Source of the DNA: Microbacterium stercoris
GTDB lineage: Bacteria; Actinomycetota; Actinomycetes; Actinomycetales; Microbacteriaceae
Length of the DNA: 64,000 bases
Assembly: GCF_017592545.1 (NCBI RefSeq)
Contig: NZ_JAGFOA010000002.1
Span: 1-64,000 of the forward strand
Reading direction: 5' to 3'
Shown here: piece by piece, positions 1 to 8,800 of the stretch
How the letters are laid out: each line of letters opens with the position of its first letter
How positions within the stretch are numbered: position 1 is the stretch's first letter
The notes under the pieces: model-generated
Told to the model about the DNA's origin: nothing
Database searches by the model: none
What the model saw: the letters and a program-made list of their open reading frames with translations, nothing else
Position numbers and translations under genes: made by a program

Positions 1-159
1 GCGGAGCTGGCTGAGGCCCTCGACGGCGCGGGCCTGAGGGCAGCCTTCGACGCGCTGTCCTTCACGCTCCGCAAGGAGGCCGCCCGCTCGGTCGCCGACG
101 CGAAGCAGGAGGCCACACGCCACCGCCGCATCGAGAAGGTGCTCGACAACCTGCGCTGA
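1..159 (+). CDS. YdeI/OmpD-associated family protein, 3' end (partial)
   Basis: The last 52 codons of a gene whose start lies left of the window. The visible part runs from AELAEALDG through LRAAFDALS to KQEATRHRRIEKVLDNLR, the C-terminal signature of the bacteriocin-protection YdeI/OmpD-associated family, which often follows a DUF1905 domain. The biochemical role of this family in actinobacteria is not established. The same 3' end reappears at 3014-3172 with an Asn-to-Thr change near the terminus, so this is the left copy of a large direct repeat. This copy may be the intact gene, but its 5' part cannot be seen. Confidence 0.7.
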   Translation, partial: AELAEALDGAGLRAAFDALSFTLRKEAARSVADAKQEATRHRRIEKVLDNLR

Positions 160-245
160 TCCGGTGCGTTCCGTCGCGGACGGGCGCTCGGAAGGATCCG
201 GATCCGGTCAGCCCTCGAGCTGCATCAGCGCCGGAGACGTCACGA
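1..245. repeat. Left copy of ~245 bp direct repeat flanking a plasmid-like insertion
   Basis: Bases 1-245 match 3014-3258 with only about four differences, then diverge sharply just after GACGTC. The repeat holds the 3' end of the YdeI-like gene and the last ~12 codons of the GNAT gene on the opposite strand. The left boundary is unknown because the window starts inside the repeat. The arrangement is what a single-crossover (Campbell) integration of a circular molecule carrying this segment would leave. Confidence 0.8.
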
Positions 246-645
246 CTGGGCGATCTCGAGCTCTCGCGCGGTGAGCTTGACTGTCGTCGACGAGAATCGC
301 GATGCGTCGATGCTCTCTTGCGGGGGAGCGTGGCCAGCAGCGCCGCGGCCTGCCTCTCGATGGCGTCTGCGAGGTCGTTTTCGTCGGACTCGCGTGGTTC
401 GCGGACGCTCTGTGGAGCGCCGTCAGTGCCATCCCCGGCCGCCCCGTAGTGACGAGGCCGGGGACGGTGGCGGCGAGACGTTCGGGCTCCCCGTCGCTGC
501 GCGCCTGGAGGTAGCTCGACGGTGCGACGAGCGTCCTCGACCGCGACAAACCCGGGTTGCCGTAGCCCTGTATGTGCTCCGCGGCGTACTCCTGGACGAG
601 CGCCCGCGCCTGCGGCGAGTCGTAACGGCTTACGTGGATATCCAT
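208..645 (-). CDS. Hypothetical protein coupled to parB-like gene, chimeric 3' end
   Basis: A 145-codon frame whose ATG overlaps the stop of the parB-like gene (TGATG), which argues that it is translated by coupling. The N-terminus (MDIHVSRYDSPQARALVQEY) looks like ordinary protein; the C-terminal half is Ser/Arg/Ala rich and less convincing. The last ~12 residues (TSPALMQLEG) come from the direct repeat and match the C-terminus of the GNAT protein at 3221, so the original stop was lost at the junction and the frame now runs into chromosomal sequence. I do not recognise a family. It could be a small plasmid maintenance gene truncated by the rearrangement. Confidence 0.4.
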   Translation of the reverse strand: MDIHVSRYDSPQARALVQEYAAEHIQGYGNPGLSRSRTLVAPSSYLQARSDGEPERLAATVPGLVTTGRPGMALTALHRASANHASPTKTTSQTPSRGRPRRCWPRSPAREHRRIAILVDDSQAHRARARDRPVVTSPALMQLEG

Positions 646-1067
646 CACTCCCCCATTGGACGGCCCTGGGGCAGCTCCCGGGCCGAGACGGCCGGGAACG
701 GCTTGCCGCCGTTGTACTTCTTTTCGAGCTGTTCCACCTTCTCCATGACGGCCAGGTGGATGAACTGCGACAGGCCGCGATAGCCCTCGGTGGCCATCGT
801 GTGCAGGATCGCGCCGCGCACGCGGTCGGTGTCCTCCCGGTCCTGGTAGAACGACACCTTGGGCGGGTACGCCTTCTTAGTGCCGGCCTTCGTGGTCGAC
901 GTCGACGAGCTGCGCGGCCGCGAGGTCGGCGCTGCGACCGGCTCGACCACAGGAGCTGCATCAACCGGCTCGTCGTCGACCGGCTGCGTCGACGCCTGCT
1001 TCGCCTGCGGCGGCGTGACGGGGCTGGATCCGGCGAGGCTGGATCGGCGAGGCGCGGGGCGGCTCAT
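645..1067 (-). CDS. ParB-like small plasmid partition protein
   Basis: A 140-residue protein with a Pro/Ala/Val-rich, probably disordered N-terminus (about residues 1-65) and a basic DNA-binding-like C-terminal half (KVSFYQDREDTDRVRGAI followed by EGYRGLSQFIHLAVMEKVEQ). The strand-helix-helix look is that of small ribbon-helix-helix centromere-binding proteins that accompany ParA on actinobacterial plasmids. It begins inside the 3' end of a ParA remnant by an ATGA overlap, the usual parAB order. The role in partition is inferred from that pairing. With parA broken, the system is probably not functional here. Confidence 0.6.
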   Translation of the reverse strand: MSRPAPRRSSLAGSSPVTPPQAKQASTQPVDDEPVDAAPVVEPVAAPTSRPRSSSTSTTKAGTKKAYPPKVSFYQDREDTDRVRGAILHTMATEGYRGLSQFIHLAVMEKVEQLEKKYNGGKPFPAVSARELPQGRPMGE

Positions 1068-1362
1068 GCGGATACTCCTTCTATGGCGGCCAGGTGGGCG
1101 GCGTAGAAGGCCCCAAGAGCGCGGGTGGTCTCGACGGCGTAGGAAATGACGACGCGCTTAGGTGCGGGCAGCGCAAGAACCTGGATGCCTCGGCAGTAAA
1201 CCGCTTCCCGCAGCTCGGCGACGCGTTCGCGTCCGCTCACGGTCTGCTCCTCGTGCTTGTCGACGACGATGCCGGCGATGCTCAGGGCCGGGTTGCGGTA
1301 CTCGCGCACGTTTCGAGGATGTCGAGAAGCTGAGCCATGCCGTGGCGCTGGTCGGGGCCCGG
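1064..1362 (-). pseudogene. ParA ATPase remnant, 5'-truncated and frameshifted
   Basis: The final ~80 codons read NPALSIAGIVVDKHEEQTV, then RERVAELREAV and a VISYAVETTRALGAFYAAHL stretch, matching the C-terminus of ParA/Soj partition ATPases. Just upstream the ParA-like sequence continues in another frame as HGMAQLLDILET; restoring one base near 1310 would join it to VREYRNPALS. In that frame an in-frame TAA (complement of 1363-1365) lies just beyond, and no Walker A, A-prime or B motif exists. The gene has therefore lost its ATPase core and suffered a one-base deletion. It marks the insertion as plasmid-derived. Confidence 0.65.
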
Positions 1363-1395
1363 TTATCGAAGGGCTACTTGGCTGAGGCATGAGTG

Positions 1396-2583
1396 CTAGT
1401 TCGCGGCTTCCGAGACAGGGTGCAGGGCGTTGGAATCAGATGCGGCGGTCAATCGTTGCGCGATCGCTATAGCCAGTAGCCCGGCGGAGACGACCGCAAA
1501 GACAATAAGGCTGCTGCTGAGAAACACACCCGGCGTGGTGATCTGGAGACCGACGAGGCAGAGGACGAGCGTTGCCAGTGCTCCAACAGTGCTCGCAGTG
1601 CCCATGAGGGCGTTCATGGAAGACATGAGTGCTGCCGGCGCACGGGATTGTAGGGAGAAAGCCAGGCTGTTGGCGTAGAGGAAGAGCGGGAAGGGAATGA
1701 TCACGACAAGAAGGACTGTCCAGATCCCATCCGAGACGAGAACCCCGACCCCGATAGCCAAGATCGCCGCCAGTAGTGCGAAGCTGAACCGCTGACGATG
1801 TGCGAGGCGCGCCCAGATCGCGTTCGCCCCGATGTTGATGAGCTGGAAGGCGATAAAGATGGGACCGAACCAGCCGGCATCGAGGTCGGCATCGAGGAAC
1901 ACCATCTGCCACATCTGGAAGAACGGGGTGAACGCGAGCTGGGTGAGCGCGAATAGGAGTATGACGAAGATGAGCCATGGATCACGGCGCAGTGATTCAA
2001 TCACCTTCGGCGGATCGTCATCATCGGTATCCCGCACGATCGGGGTCTTCGGGAGCGCCAGAGCCCCGTATACTGCCGCGATCATGAAACAGCCGATCGA
2101 GAGTGCGTACAGCCCGGCACCAAAGAGAGGGTAGAGAGTCGTCGTAGCGACTGCGCTGACAATCGTCGCAGCAAGGACCACGTTGTGGTCGAGTGCGAAG
2201 AAACGCTTGAAGGACCGTTCATCATCACGAAGGATGGTCGCGAAGTGGATATCCATGGTCGAGCTGTTGAGGGCGGTTCCCAGCGCGTAGATCGCCCACG
2301 CGACGCACATGATGATGAGGCCCTCGCCAAACCAGACGACCCCATAGGCACAGCCGAACACCAGGATGGACAGGACGTAGAGCTTCTTCCTGGAGAATCT
2401 GTCCGCCAGAGTGCCCGAGGGGAACTCTGCGAGCGTGAGGGTGACCATGTAGACGATCTGGGTCCAGATGATGCTGTCGTACTGAAGGTCCTTGGCGAGA
2501 AGGATGGGCGTCAGTACCGCCTGAGGTAGCACGCGCGCGAAGGTCGCGAGAGCACTCACTCCGAAGTAGGTCTTCATTTTCAC
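1396..2583 (-). CDS. MFS transporter, probably acquired
   Basis: A polytopic protein of about 395 residues with roughly 12 hydrophobic segments and a cytoplasmic-loop signature early on (FPSGTLADRFSRKKLYVLS), the motif A region of major facilitator transporters. An acidic central loop (DTDDDDPPKVIESLRRD) separates two halves. The GTG start is preferred because GGAGG lies 7 nt upstream on the coding strand; an in-frame ATG follows two codons later. GC content is visibly lower than in the surrounding genes, consistent with transfer. The substrate cannot be told from sequence; drug or peptide export is possible. It lies inside the direct-repeat-bounded insertion next to the parAB remnant. Confidence 0.75.
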   Translation of the reverse strand: MKMKTYFGVSALATFARVLPQAVLTPILLAKDLQYDSIIWTQIVYMVTLTLAEFPSGTLADRFSRKKLYVLSILVFGCAYGVVWFGEGLIIMCVAWAIYALGTALNSSTMDIHFATILRDDERSFKRFFALDHNVVLAATIVSAVATTTLYPLFGAGLYALSIGCFMIAAVYGALALPKTPIVRDTDDDDPPKVIESLRRDPWLIFVILLFALTQLAFTPFFQMWQMVFLDADLDAGWFGPIFIAFQLINIGANAIWARLAHRQRFSFALLAAILAIGVGVLVSDGIWTVLLVVIIPFPLFLYANSLAFSLQSRAPAALMSSMNALMGTASTVGALATLVLCLVGLQITTPGVFLSSSLIVFAVVSAGLLAIAIAQRLTAASDSNALHPVSEAAN

Positions 2584-2875
2584 GGTCGGTCCTCCGGGCC
2601 GATGGGGACGAGTGGTCGGGCGCCGCATTCGCAGCGCCCCACCTGAACGCCTTAACTCGTCGGCTTGAAGCCACCAATTGTTGATGGAATTAGTACCAAT
2701 TGGGCCCGCCCGGCACGTCGCCAGCCGGCCCGTGGGATTAAGGCGACCTTATGCGCCCGCTGCACCATCCTCCGTACGTTAGCCCGCGAGCTGTCGCGCT
2801 CGGGGGCGGCACCGACCTTCGGTAACGGGATAGATGGAGTTGCAGAGCTGGACTCGGCGCTGACCGTGCCGGCGC
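2584..2875. promoter_or_regulatory. Upstream region of MFS gene with paired ACCAATTG boxes
   Basis: This 290 bp stretch holds no convincing gene. ACCAATTG occurs at 2673-2680 and again at 2695-2702, 22 bp apart (about two helical turns), and each contains the palindrome CAATTG. The pair sits about 90-120 bp upstream of the MFS start and could be an operator. No regulator gene is next to it, so the regulator is unknown. The rest is GC-rich filler leading into the truncated YdeI copy. Confidence 0.3.
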
Positions 2876-3172
2876 ATGGACTGCAAGTGGCGATGTGGTC
2901 GTGGCTCGGTGCCGCGGCGCCGACGCCGACGCCCGTGCATGGTGCTGGCTAGAGTCTCGGGCATCGATGAGAAGACCTACGGCGCCGTTGCCGCCTGCAC
3001 AGTCGACGTGCCCGCGGAGCTGGCTGAGGCCCTCGACGGCGCGGGCCTGAGGGCAGCCTTCGACGCGCTGTCCTTCACGCTCCGCAAGGAGGCCGCCCGC
3101 TCGGTCGCCGACGCGAAGCAGGAGGCCACACGCCACCGCCGCATCGAGAAGGTGCTCGACACCCTGCGCTGA
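2876..3172 (+). pseudogene. Truncated second copy of YdeI/OmpD-associated gene
   Basis: An open frame whose last ~65 codons (from AVAACTVDVPAELAEALDG to KVLDTLR) match the family C-terminus and repeat the window's first 159 bases almost exactly. The preceding ~30 codons (CKWRCGRGSVPRRRRRRP) do not resemble the DUF1905/YdeI N-terminal domain, so this copy lacks most of the gene and is fused to unrelated DNA. It is the right-hand product of the duplication that flanks the plasmid-like insertion. Expression is doubtful. Confidence 0.6.
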
Positions 3173-3258
3173 TCCGGTGCGTTCCGTCGCGGACGGGCGC
3201 TCGGAAGGATCCGGATCCGGTCAGCCCTCGCGCTGCGTCAGCGCCGGAGACGTCGCGA
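3014..3258. repeat. Right copy of ~245 bp direct repeat
   Basis: Matches bases 1-245 (offset 3013) with about four substitutions; the homology stops just after GACGTC. To its right the GNAT gene is intact, and to its left the YdeI-like gene is truncated. In the left copy the GNAT gene is truncated. This complementary truncation is the hallmark of integration between two halves of a duplicated target. Confidence 0.8.
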
Positions 3259-3685
3259 AACCGAGCCGTTCGTAGACCGGGATGGCGCGGGAGGTGGCGT
3301 GCACGGTGGCGCGCGCGGCACCGTGGCGCTGCGCGTGGTCGAGCGCGGCCCGCACGAGGCCCGAGGCGATGCGGCGACCGCGGTGCGCGGGGTGGACGAA
3401 GACCGACTGGATGTCACCGGACACCCGGGTGAGAGTGCCGGGACGCGGCACGCGGGGGAGGAGCGCGACCCACGCGGCCCCGACCACCGCGCCGTCCACC
3501 CGCGCGACGAACGCCGCGTGCCCAGCGCCAGGGCCGTGCCACCACTCGCGGAGGTCAGCCGCGAAAGGCTCGAGCTCGTCGGGGGCGGGGTCGGCGGCGT
3601 CGGGGGTCGAGACGCGGTGGTGCATCAGCCGGAGCATCCGCGCCAGCTCGGGCACATCGGTGTCGTCAGCGCGTTCGATCTCCAT
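3221..3685 (-). CDS. GNAT family N-acetyltransferase
   Basis: A 154-residue protein with the GNAT fold signatures: MEIERADDTDVPELARMLR at the start, a beta4 region (GDIQSVFVHPAHRGRRIASG) that contains the acetyl-CoA pyrophosphate-binding R/Q-x-x-G-x-G/A type loop, and a C-terminal AIPVYERLGF motif. It should transfer an acetyl group from acetyl-CoA to an unknown amine. The ATG at 3685 gives the expected family length; longer upstream frames are not supported. Its last codons lie within the right direct repeat, and a remnant of the same 3' end is found at 208-240. Confidence 0.8.
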   Translation of the reverse strand: MEIERADDTDVPELARMLRLMHHRVSTPDAADPAPDELEPFAADLREWWHGPGAGHAAFVARVDGAVVGAAWVALLPRVPRPGTLTRVSGDIQSVFVHPAHRGRRIASGLVRAALDHAQRHGAARATVHATSRAIPVYERLGFATSPALTQREG

Positions 3686-3753
3686 GCCGCGAGTCTGCCG
3701 GATCCCCCGCGCCCGATGCGGAGCGGACCTCGAACCGACGCCCGGGGGCGCGC

Positions 3754-3759
3754 TAGCGT
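3754..3759 (+). promoter_or_regulatory. Candidate -10 box (TAGCGT), leaderless-type
   Basis: TAGCGT ends 7 nt before the ATG of the DUF4287 gene. The same TAGnnT-to-start spacing is seen before several other genes in this window, suggesting transcription starts at or next to the start codon. Confidence 0.4.
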
Positions 3760-3766
3760 GACGGGC

Positions 3767-4015
3767 ATGGCAGAGCACCGAGTCCCCGCGCCCGTGATCG
3801 CCGAGGGCGAGAAGCCCAAGGGTCCGGCGTCGTACTTCCCGAACATCGAGAAGACCTACGGCAAGCCGATGCAGCACTGGCTCGACCTGGCCGCCGACCG
3901 CCTCGATGCCGAGCCGCACATGAAGGTGGTCGAGTGGCTGAAGGGCGAGCACGGCCTCGGCCACGGTCACGCCAACGCGATCGTCGCCTACGCCAAGGCC
4001 ATGCTCGCGAAGTGA
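3767..4015 (+). CDS. DUF4287 domain protein
   Basis: An 82-residue protein. Its core, from SYFPNIEKTYGKPMQHWLDL to VEWLKGEHGLGHGHANAIVAYA, is the conserved DUF4287 pattern of a small helical domain. The function of this family is unknown. The start at 3767 leaves no room for a Shine-Dalgarno site but has TAGCGT at the leaderless distance. Its stop codon overlaps the GTG of the methyltransferase gene (GTGA), so the two are likely cotranscribed and translationally coupled. Confidence 0.75.
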   Translation: MAEHRVPAPVIAEGEKPKGPASYFPNIEKTYGKPMQHWLDLAADRLDAEPHMKVVEWLKGEHGLGHGHANAIVAYAKAMLAK

Positions 4016-4614
4016 CGGTCGCCGAGGCCTATGGCAGGCGCTCCGGCGAGTACACCGAGCTCTTCGGCGACATCGCGGCGGCGCATCCGGATGACCGCGC
4101 GCTCGTCGCCGCGTGGGCCGCCGCGCTCGACGGACCGGTGCTCGACCTCGGCTGCGGCCCCGGTCACTGGAGCGCGTTCCTGCACGGCCGGGGCGTCGAG
4201 GTGAGCGGCATCGACCTCACGCCCGAGTTCATCCGGATCGCGCGCTCGCGGCATCCGGAGATCGACTTCCGTCTCGGCGACGCGCGCCGCCTCGACGTGC
4301 CCGACGCGAGCCTCGCGGGAGTGCTCGCGTGGTTCTCGTTCATCCACCTGTCGCCCGGCGAGGTGCCGACGGCGCTGTCGGAGATCCGACGTGTGCTGCG
4401 CCCCGGCGGCGGGCTGGTGCTGGGGTTCTTCGAGGGCCCCGAGCTCGAGCCCTTTCCGCACGCGGTGACGAGCGCGTGGTTCTGGCCTCCCGCGCAGCTC
4501 GCCGCCGCGCTCCAGCGCGCGGGCTTCGAGGTCACGCACACGCGGCGACGGCAGGATCCGGGCGCCCGCCCGACCGCGGTGATCAGCGCCCGCCTCCCCA
4601 CCCCCTGCCGCTGA
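4012..4614 (+). CDS. Class I SAM-dependent methyltransferase
   Basis: A 200-residue Rossmann-type methyltransferase. Motif I is VLDLGCGPGHWSAFL (about residues 43-57), the acidic end of beta2 is GIDLTPEFI, motif II/III lies at DFRLGDARRL, and the post-motif RRVLRPGGGLVLGFFEG is typical of the methyltransferase 11/25 families. The substrate is unknown. The GTG start overlaps the upstream stop codon (GTGA). The gene converges on the LacI gene at 4754 across a palindromic terminator-like element. Confidence 0.8.
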   Translation: MTVAEAYGRRSGEYTELFGDIAAAHPDDRALVAAWAAALDGPVLDLGCGPGHWSAFLHGRGVEVSGIDLTPEFIRIARSRHPEIDFRLGDARRLDVPDASLAGVLAWFSFIHLSPGEVPTALSEIRRVLRPGGGLVLGFFEGPELEPFPHAVTSAWFWPPAQLAAALQRAGFEVTHTRRRQDPGARPTAVISARLPTPCR

Positions 4615-4702
4615 AAACACGTCCTCTCAGCGAGGCCACGCCTTATCCGCGCAGATCCGGCATGTTCTCGCTCAGAACACGTGTTTTCAGCGAGAGCGAG
4701 AG
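4611..4702. terminator. CACGTG-centred palindromes between convergent genes
   Basis: Two related units occur: CTGAAAACACGTCCTCTCAG at 4611-4630 and a near-perfect 24 bp palindrome at 4669-4692, centred on AACACGTGTT and flanked by CGCT/CAGCG. Both can fold into hairpins on either strand, between the 3' ends of the methyltransferase and LacI genes. A relative of this element lies between the convergent pfkB-like and purB genes at 49.15 kb. A bidirectional terminator role is inferred from the positions. Confidence 0.5.
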
Positions 4703-4753
4703 CGAGAGCAAGGAGGGCAGCAACCCACGCCAACCTCGCCCCCACCCCACACG

Positions 4754-5761
4754 TCAGGCGCTCGCGCGCTGCACCAGATCGCAGGTGAAGGAGGCGGTCC
4801 AGCCCGGCAGCGCGCTGCCCGAGAGCAGGGCGTCGATCGCGGTCGCGGCCATCTCCTCGACGGGTTGCCGGATGGTCGTGAGCGGCGGGTTCGCAACCGA
4901 TGCGGCGATGGAGTCGTCGAAGCCGATGAGCGCCACGTCCTGGGGAACCCGGCGTCCGCGATCCGTGAGTGCCTGGAGGGCTCCCGCGCCCATCAGATCC
5001 TGCGCCACGAAGAGCGCGTCGAGGTCGGGATGCGCCTCGAGGAGCGCGGTCGTGGCGCGGTAGCCGCCCTCGCGGTCGAAGAAGCCCTCGGCCTCGACGA
5101 TCTCGATGCCCAACTCGGCCGCCGCGTCGTGGTGGCCGAGGCGCCTGGCGGCGGCGCAGGCGTTCGACTCGGGACCGTGCACGGCCGCGATGCGTCGGCG
5201 GCCGAGCGCGTGCAGGTGCGCGATCGCCGCCCGCGCCCCGCCGCGGTTGTCGGCCGAGACGGTGGGGGCGACGACCCCGGCGGGAGTCAGCGTCACCACG
5301 GGCCCGCGAGTGCGGCGCACGAACCGCGTGGCGAGCTCGGCGGGCACGCTCACGAGCACGGCACCCGCCGTCACCTGGCGCGCGATGGCGTCGATCTGCG
5401 CCGGTGCGTCCGCCGGATCCACGCGGCGGATGTGCAGCGGCAGCCCCTCGCGGTCGAGCGCGGGCAGCAGCCCCGCCATGATCCGCCCGTAATAGGGGTC
5501 GGCGCCGAGCCAGGCGATGTCGTCCTCGCAGGTGTAGACCACGAGGTCGATCGTGCGGCGGCGCCCCGAGGCGAGCTCGCGTGCGGCGGCATCCGCGCGG
5601 TAGCCGAGCTGCGCGACGGCGTGCGCCACCCGCTCGCGGGCGGCGGCGGACGCGCCGGGCTGCCCGTTGAGGGCGCGCGAGGTCGTCGCCCGCGAGACGC
5701 CCGCGAGGCGGGCGACATCGTCGATCGTGGGGCGGGTGTGCTGTGCAGGTCTGGTCATCAT
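4754..5761 (-). CDS. LacI family transcriptional regulator
   Basis: A 335-residue LacI/GalR regulator. The N-terminal helix-turn-helix and hinge read TIDDVARLAGVSRATTSRAL (residues ~12-31), followed by a periplasmic-binding-like effector domain ending in GFDDSIAASVANPPLTTIRQ, the conserved C-terminal segment. Two adjacent ATGs (5761 and 5758) are possible starts; GGAG precedes them. It lies downstream of the beta-galactosidase on the same strand, with a perfect palindrome (5784-5799) between them, so it probably represses itself and perhaps the sugar locus. The effector is likely a galactoside or related sugar, but this is inference. Confidence 0.85.
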   Translation of the reverse strand: MMTRPAQHTRPTIDDVARLAGVSRATTSRALNGQPGASAAARERVAHAVAQLGYRADAAARELASGRRRTIDLVVYTCEDDIAWLGADPYYGRIMAGLLPALDREGLPLHIRRVDPADAPAQIDAIARQVTAGAVLVSVPAELATRFVRRTRGPVVTLTPAGVVAPTVSADNRGGARAAIAHLHALGRRRIAAVHGPESNACAAARRLGHHDAAAELGIEIVEAEGFFDREGGYRATTALLEAHPDLDALFVAQDLMGAGALQALTDRGRRVPQDVALIGFDDSIAASVANPPLTTIRQPVEEMAATAIDALLSGSALPGWTASFTCDLVQRASA

Positions 5762-5783
5762 CGGCTCCGATCACAAACTATGA

Positions 5784-5799
5784 GTGGGAGCGCTCCCAC
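5784..5799. promoter_or_regulatory. LacI-type operator (GTGGGAGCGCTCCCAC)
   Basis: A perfect 16 bp palindrome with the central CG typical of LacI/GalR operators. It lies 22 bp upstream of the LacI start and 30 bp beyond the end of the beta-galactosidase gene. Autoregulation of the LacI gene is the simplest reading. A weaker relative sits at 15853-15866 before the Opp-type operon. Confidence 0.65.
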
Positions 5800-5828
5800 G
5801 CGCAAGTCCCGATCGAAGGATCCCCGTG

Positions 5829-8800
5829 TCAGGCCGGCGTCACCGTCCGCAGCGTGAAGGCGAACTCCAGTTCGCCGGTGGGCAGCAGGTGCTCCGGATG
5901 GGTGCGCGCCCCCCACGAGTCGTCGCCGCCGACGCCGCGGCGCATCAGCGCCGGACGCAGCACGGTCTTGCGGATCGGGGGGAGGTCGACCGGATGCGCC
6001 GCGTTCTCGATCTCGAACGGGGTCCAGGGCAGCGCCGAGAACTCCATGCCGGCAGCGCACTCCACACGCAGACCGACGCCGGCCTCATCCGTCACCTCGG
6101 CCCAGCGCACCCCGGTGCGGCTGCCCGACTCCTGCGGGCGCAGGTAGGGCGTGAGGAGCTCTGCCACCTCCGACTCCCAGACGCCTAGGCGGGCCGACGC
6201 GCGGCGGTCGACGTAGCTCTCGTGCGGGCCCTCGCCATACCAGCGCAGGTGCCCGAAGGCCGCGTCGGTCTCGATGAGGAGGCCGAACTCCGGCATGTCG
6301 GGCAGCCCTTCACCCGGTCGCGCCGTGAGCCGCACGTCGATGCGCCCGTCGCCCGAGACGCGGTAGACGACGGTGCTCTCGCTGGCGGGCGTGGTGGGCA
6401 GGGTGTAGCGGAATGCCACCTCCACCGCGTCGCCCACCACCGTCGTGGCGGGGTTCTGCGCCCCCGACTCCGGATCCGTCGTGGCGAGCGAGGCGTAGCG
6501 GCTCGCGAGCAGCCACTGCCCGTCGCGCGCGGGCATGCCCCAGCCCCGCTCGTTCGAGGTGGGGGCGTGCCAGAAGCTCGGCTTCGGGATCGAGTGCAGC
6601 AGCTCGCGCGCGGCGTCGCCGTGGCCGGCGCGGTACGAGACCAGCCCGCCGTGCAGCTTCGAGAACAGCACGGTGAAGCCCTCGCCGCGCACGCCGACGT
6701 TGTGGATGCCGTCGATGAGCTGAGGCGCCTGCGCCCCGGGCGCCGTGGCCGCGGGCTCCGTGCCCTCGACCACGAAGACGCCCTGTGCCGACGCGACGAC
6801 GTGTCCGGCGGGAGCCCAGTCGGTGGCCGCGACGAGTGCGAACGCGACATCGACCGTGTACTCGCCCGGCTCATCCGGGATCTCCACGGGCAGCGGCGCG
6901 GAGGCCGAGGACCCCGGCGCCACCTCGAGCGTGAACGGCGCCGAGGCGAGCACCACGCCCTCGCGGGCGAGCGTCACGGTCGCGGCGTAGCCTCCGGTCG
7001 ACGTGAACAGGTGGCGGTTGTGCACCGCGACGCCGTCGCGATCCACCGTGATGTGCAGCGGCTGATAGAGCTGAGCCATCTCGAGCAGCTTGGGCGAGGG
7101 CGTGCGGTCGAGGAAGACCAGGCCGTTGCCGCAGAACTCGCCGTCGTGGGGCCGCTCGCCGGCATCTCCGCCGTAGCCCACGTACGACTCGCCCTCGGGC
7201 GTGGTCATCAGGATGCCCTGGTCGGCGAAGTCCCACACGAAAGCGCCCTGGAAGAGCGGCTCGCGGTAGGCCAGGTCGATGTACTTCTCGACCGCGCCGA
7301 ACGAGTTGCCCATCGCGTGCGCGTACTCGCAGAGGAGGTACGGCTTGTCGCGGTGGGTGGCGAGGAACTCCTCGATCTCGGTGACCGGCGCGTACATGCG
7401 GCTGACGACGTCGGTGGTCTCCGGATGCCGCGGATCCCAGTGCACGCCCTCGTAGTGCACCGGGCGGGTGTCGACCGAGCGGAACCAGTCGGCCACGGCC
7501 AGGATGTCGCTGCCGCCGAACGACTCGTTGCCGCACGACCACATCACCACGCTGGCGTGGTTGCGGTCACGGGCCACCATGCTCGCCGCGCGATCGAGCA
7601 GAGCGGGCAGCCAGTCGGGGCGATCGCCCGGCAGGGCCTCCTCGAGGCCGATGCGGCCGCGCACGACCGCGTCCCACATGGCGTGCGTCTCGAGGTTCAT
7701 CTCGTCGATGACGTAGAAGCCGTACCGGTCGGCCAGCTCGTAGAAGTACGAGTTGTTCGGGTAGTGGCTCGTGCGCAGGGCGTTGACGCCGGCGGCCTTG
7801 AGCAGGCGCAGGTCGGCCTCGGTCTCCTCGCGGGTGACGACACGCCCGTTCACGCCGAACTCGTGGCGGTTCACACCGAGCAGCACCACGCGCTCGCCGT
7901 TGATCTTGAGCAGGCCGTCCTCGATCCCGAAGCGCCGAACGCCCACGGGCACCGTGAAGCGCTCGGTCACCTCGCCCGCCTCGTCGCGCACCTCGACCGC
8001 GAGCTCGTGCAGGTGCGGATCCTCGGCGCTCCACAGCCTCGGCGCCTCGATCTCGACCGACAGCGTGCCGTCGCCCGCCTCCGTCAGCGGGAGCGGGACG
8101 GATCCGTGCCCCGACAGCGTTGCGCTCACCGATCCGGATCCGTCCAGTGCGACCTGCGCGCGGATCGTCGCGGTGCCGAGGTCGGCGGCGACGTCGGTGG
8201 TGATCTGCACGTCCTCGACGTGCACACGCGGGCGGCGGCGCAGCACGACATCGCGGAACAGGCCCGAGAAGCGGTAGAAGTCCTGGTCCTCGAGCCAGGT
8301 GCCCGCCGTGACCTTGAACACCTGCGCCGCGAGGCGGTTCTCGCCCTCCACGACCGTGCCGGTCAGGTCGAACTCGGAGGGGGTGAACGAGTCGGTCGCG
8401 TAGCCGACGTAGACCCCGTTGTGCCACACCGCGACGGCCGACTCGGCGCCGAGGAACGCGACGCTCAGGCGCTCGCCCTCTTCGAGCGGGCGGTCGAGCG
8501 TGTAGGTGCGCACGTAGGTCCCGACGGGGTTCGAGAACGCGGGCGCCTGGCCGGGCACGATGTCCTCGAGGCCGTCCCAGGGGTACTGCACGTTGGTGTA
8601 CTGCGGTCGGCCGTAGCCCTGCAGCTGGATGTGCCCCGGCACGGCGATCTCGTCCCACGCCGACACGTCGTAGGCGGTGTCGGCGAACCCGTCGGGCGCC
8701 GTCGACGGATGCTCGGCGTAGTGGAAGCGCCACGTGCCGCTGAGCAGCTGCTCGCTGTCGCCCTCCGTGCGCTGGTGCCAGCGGTGGTCGGAGTGCGCCG

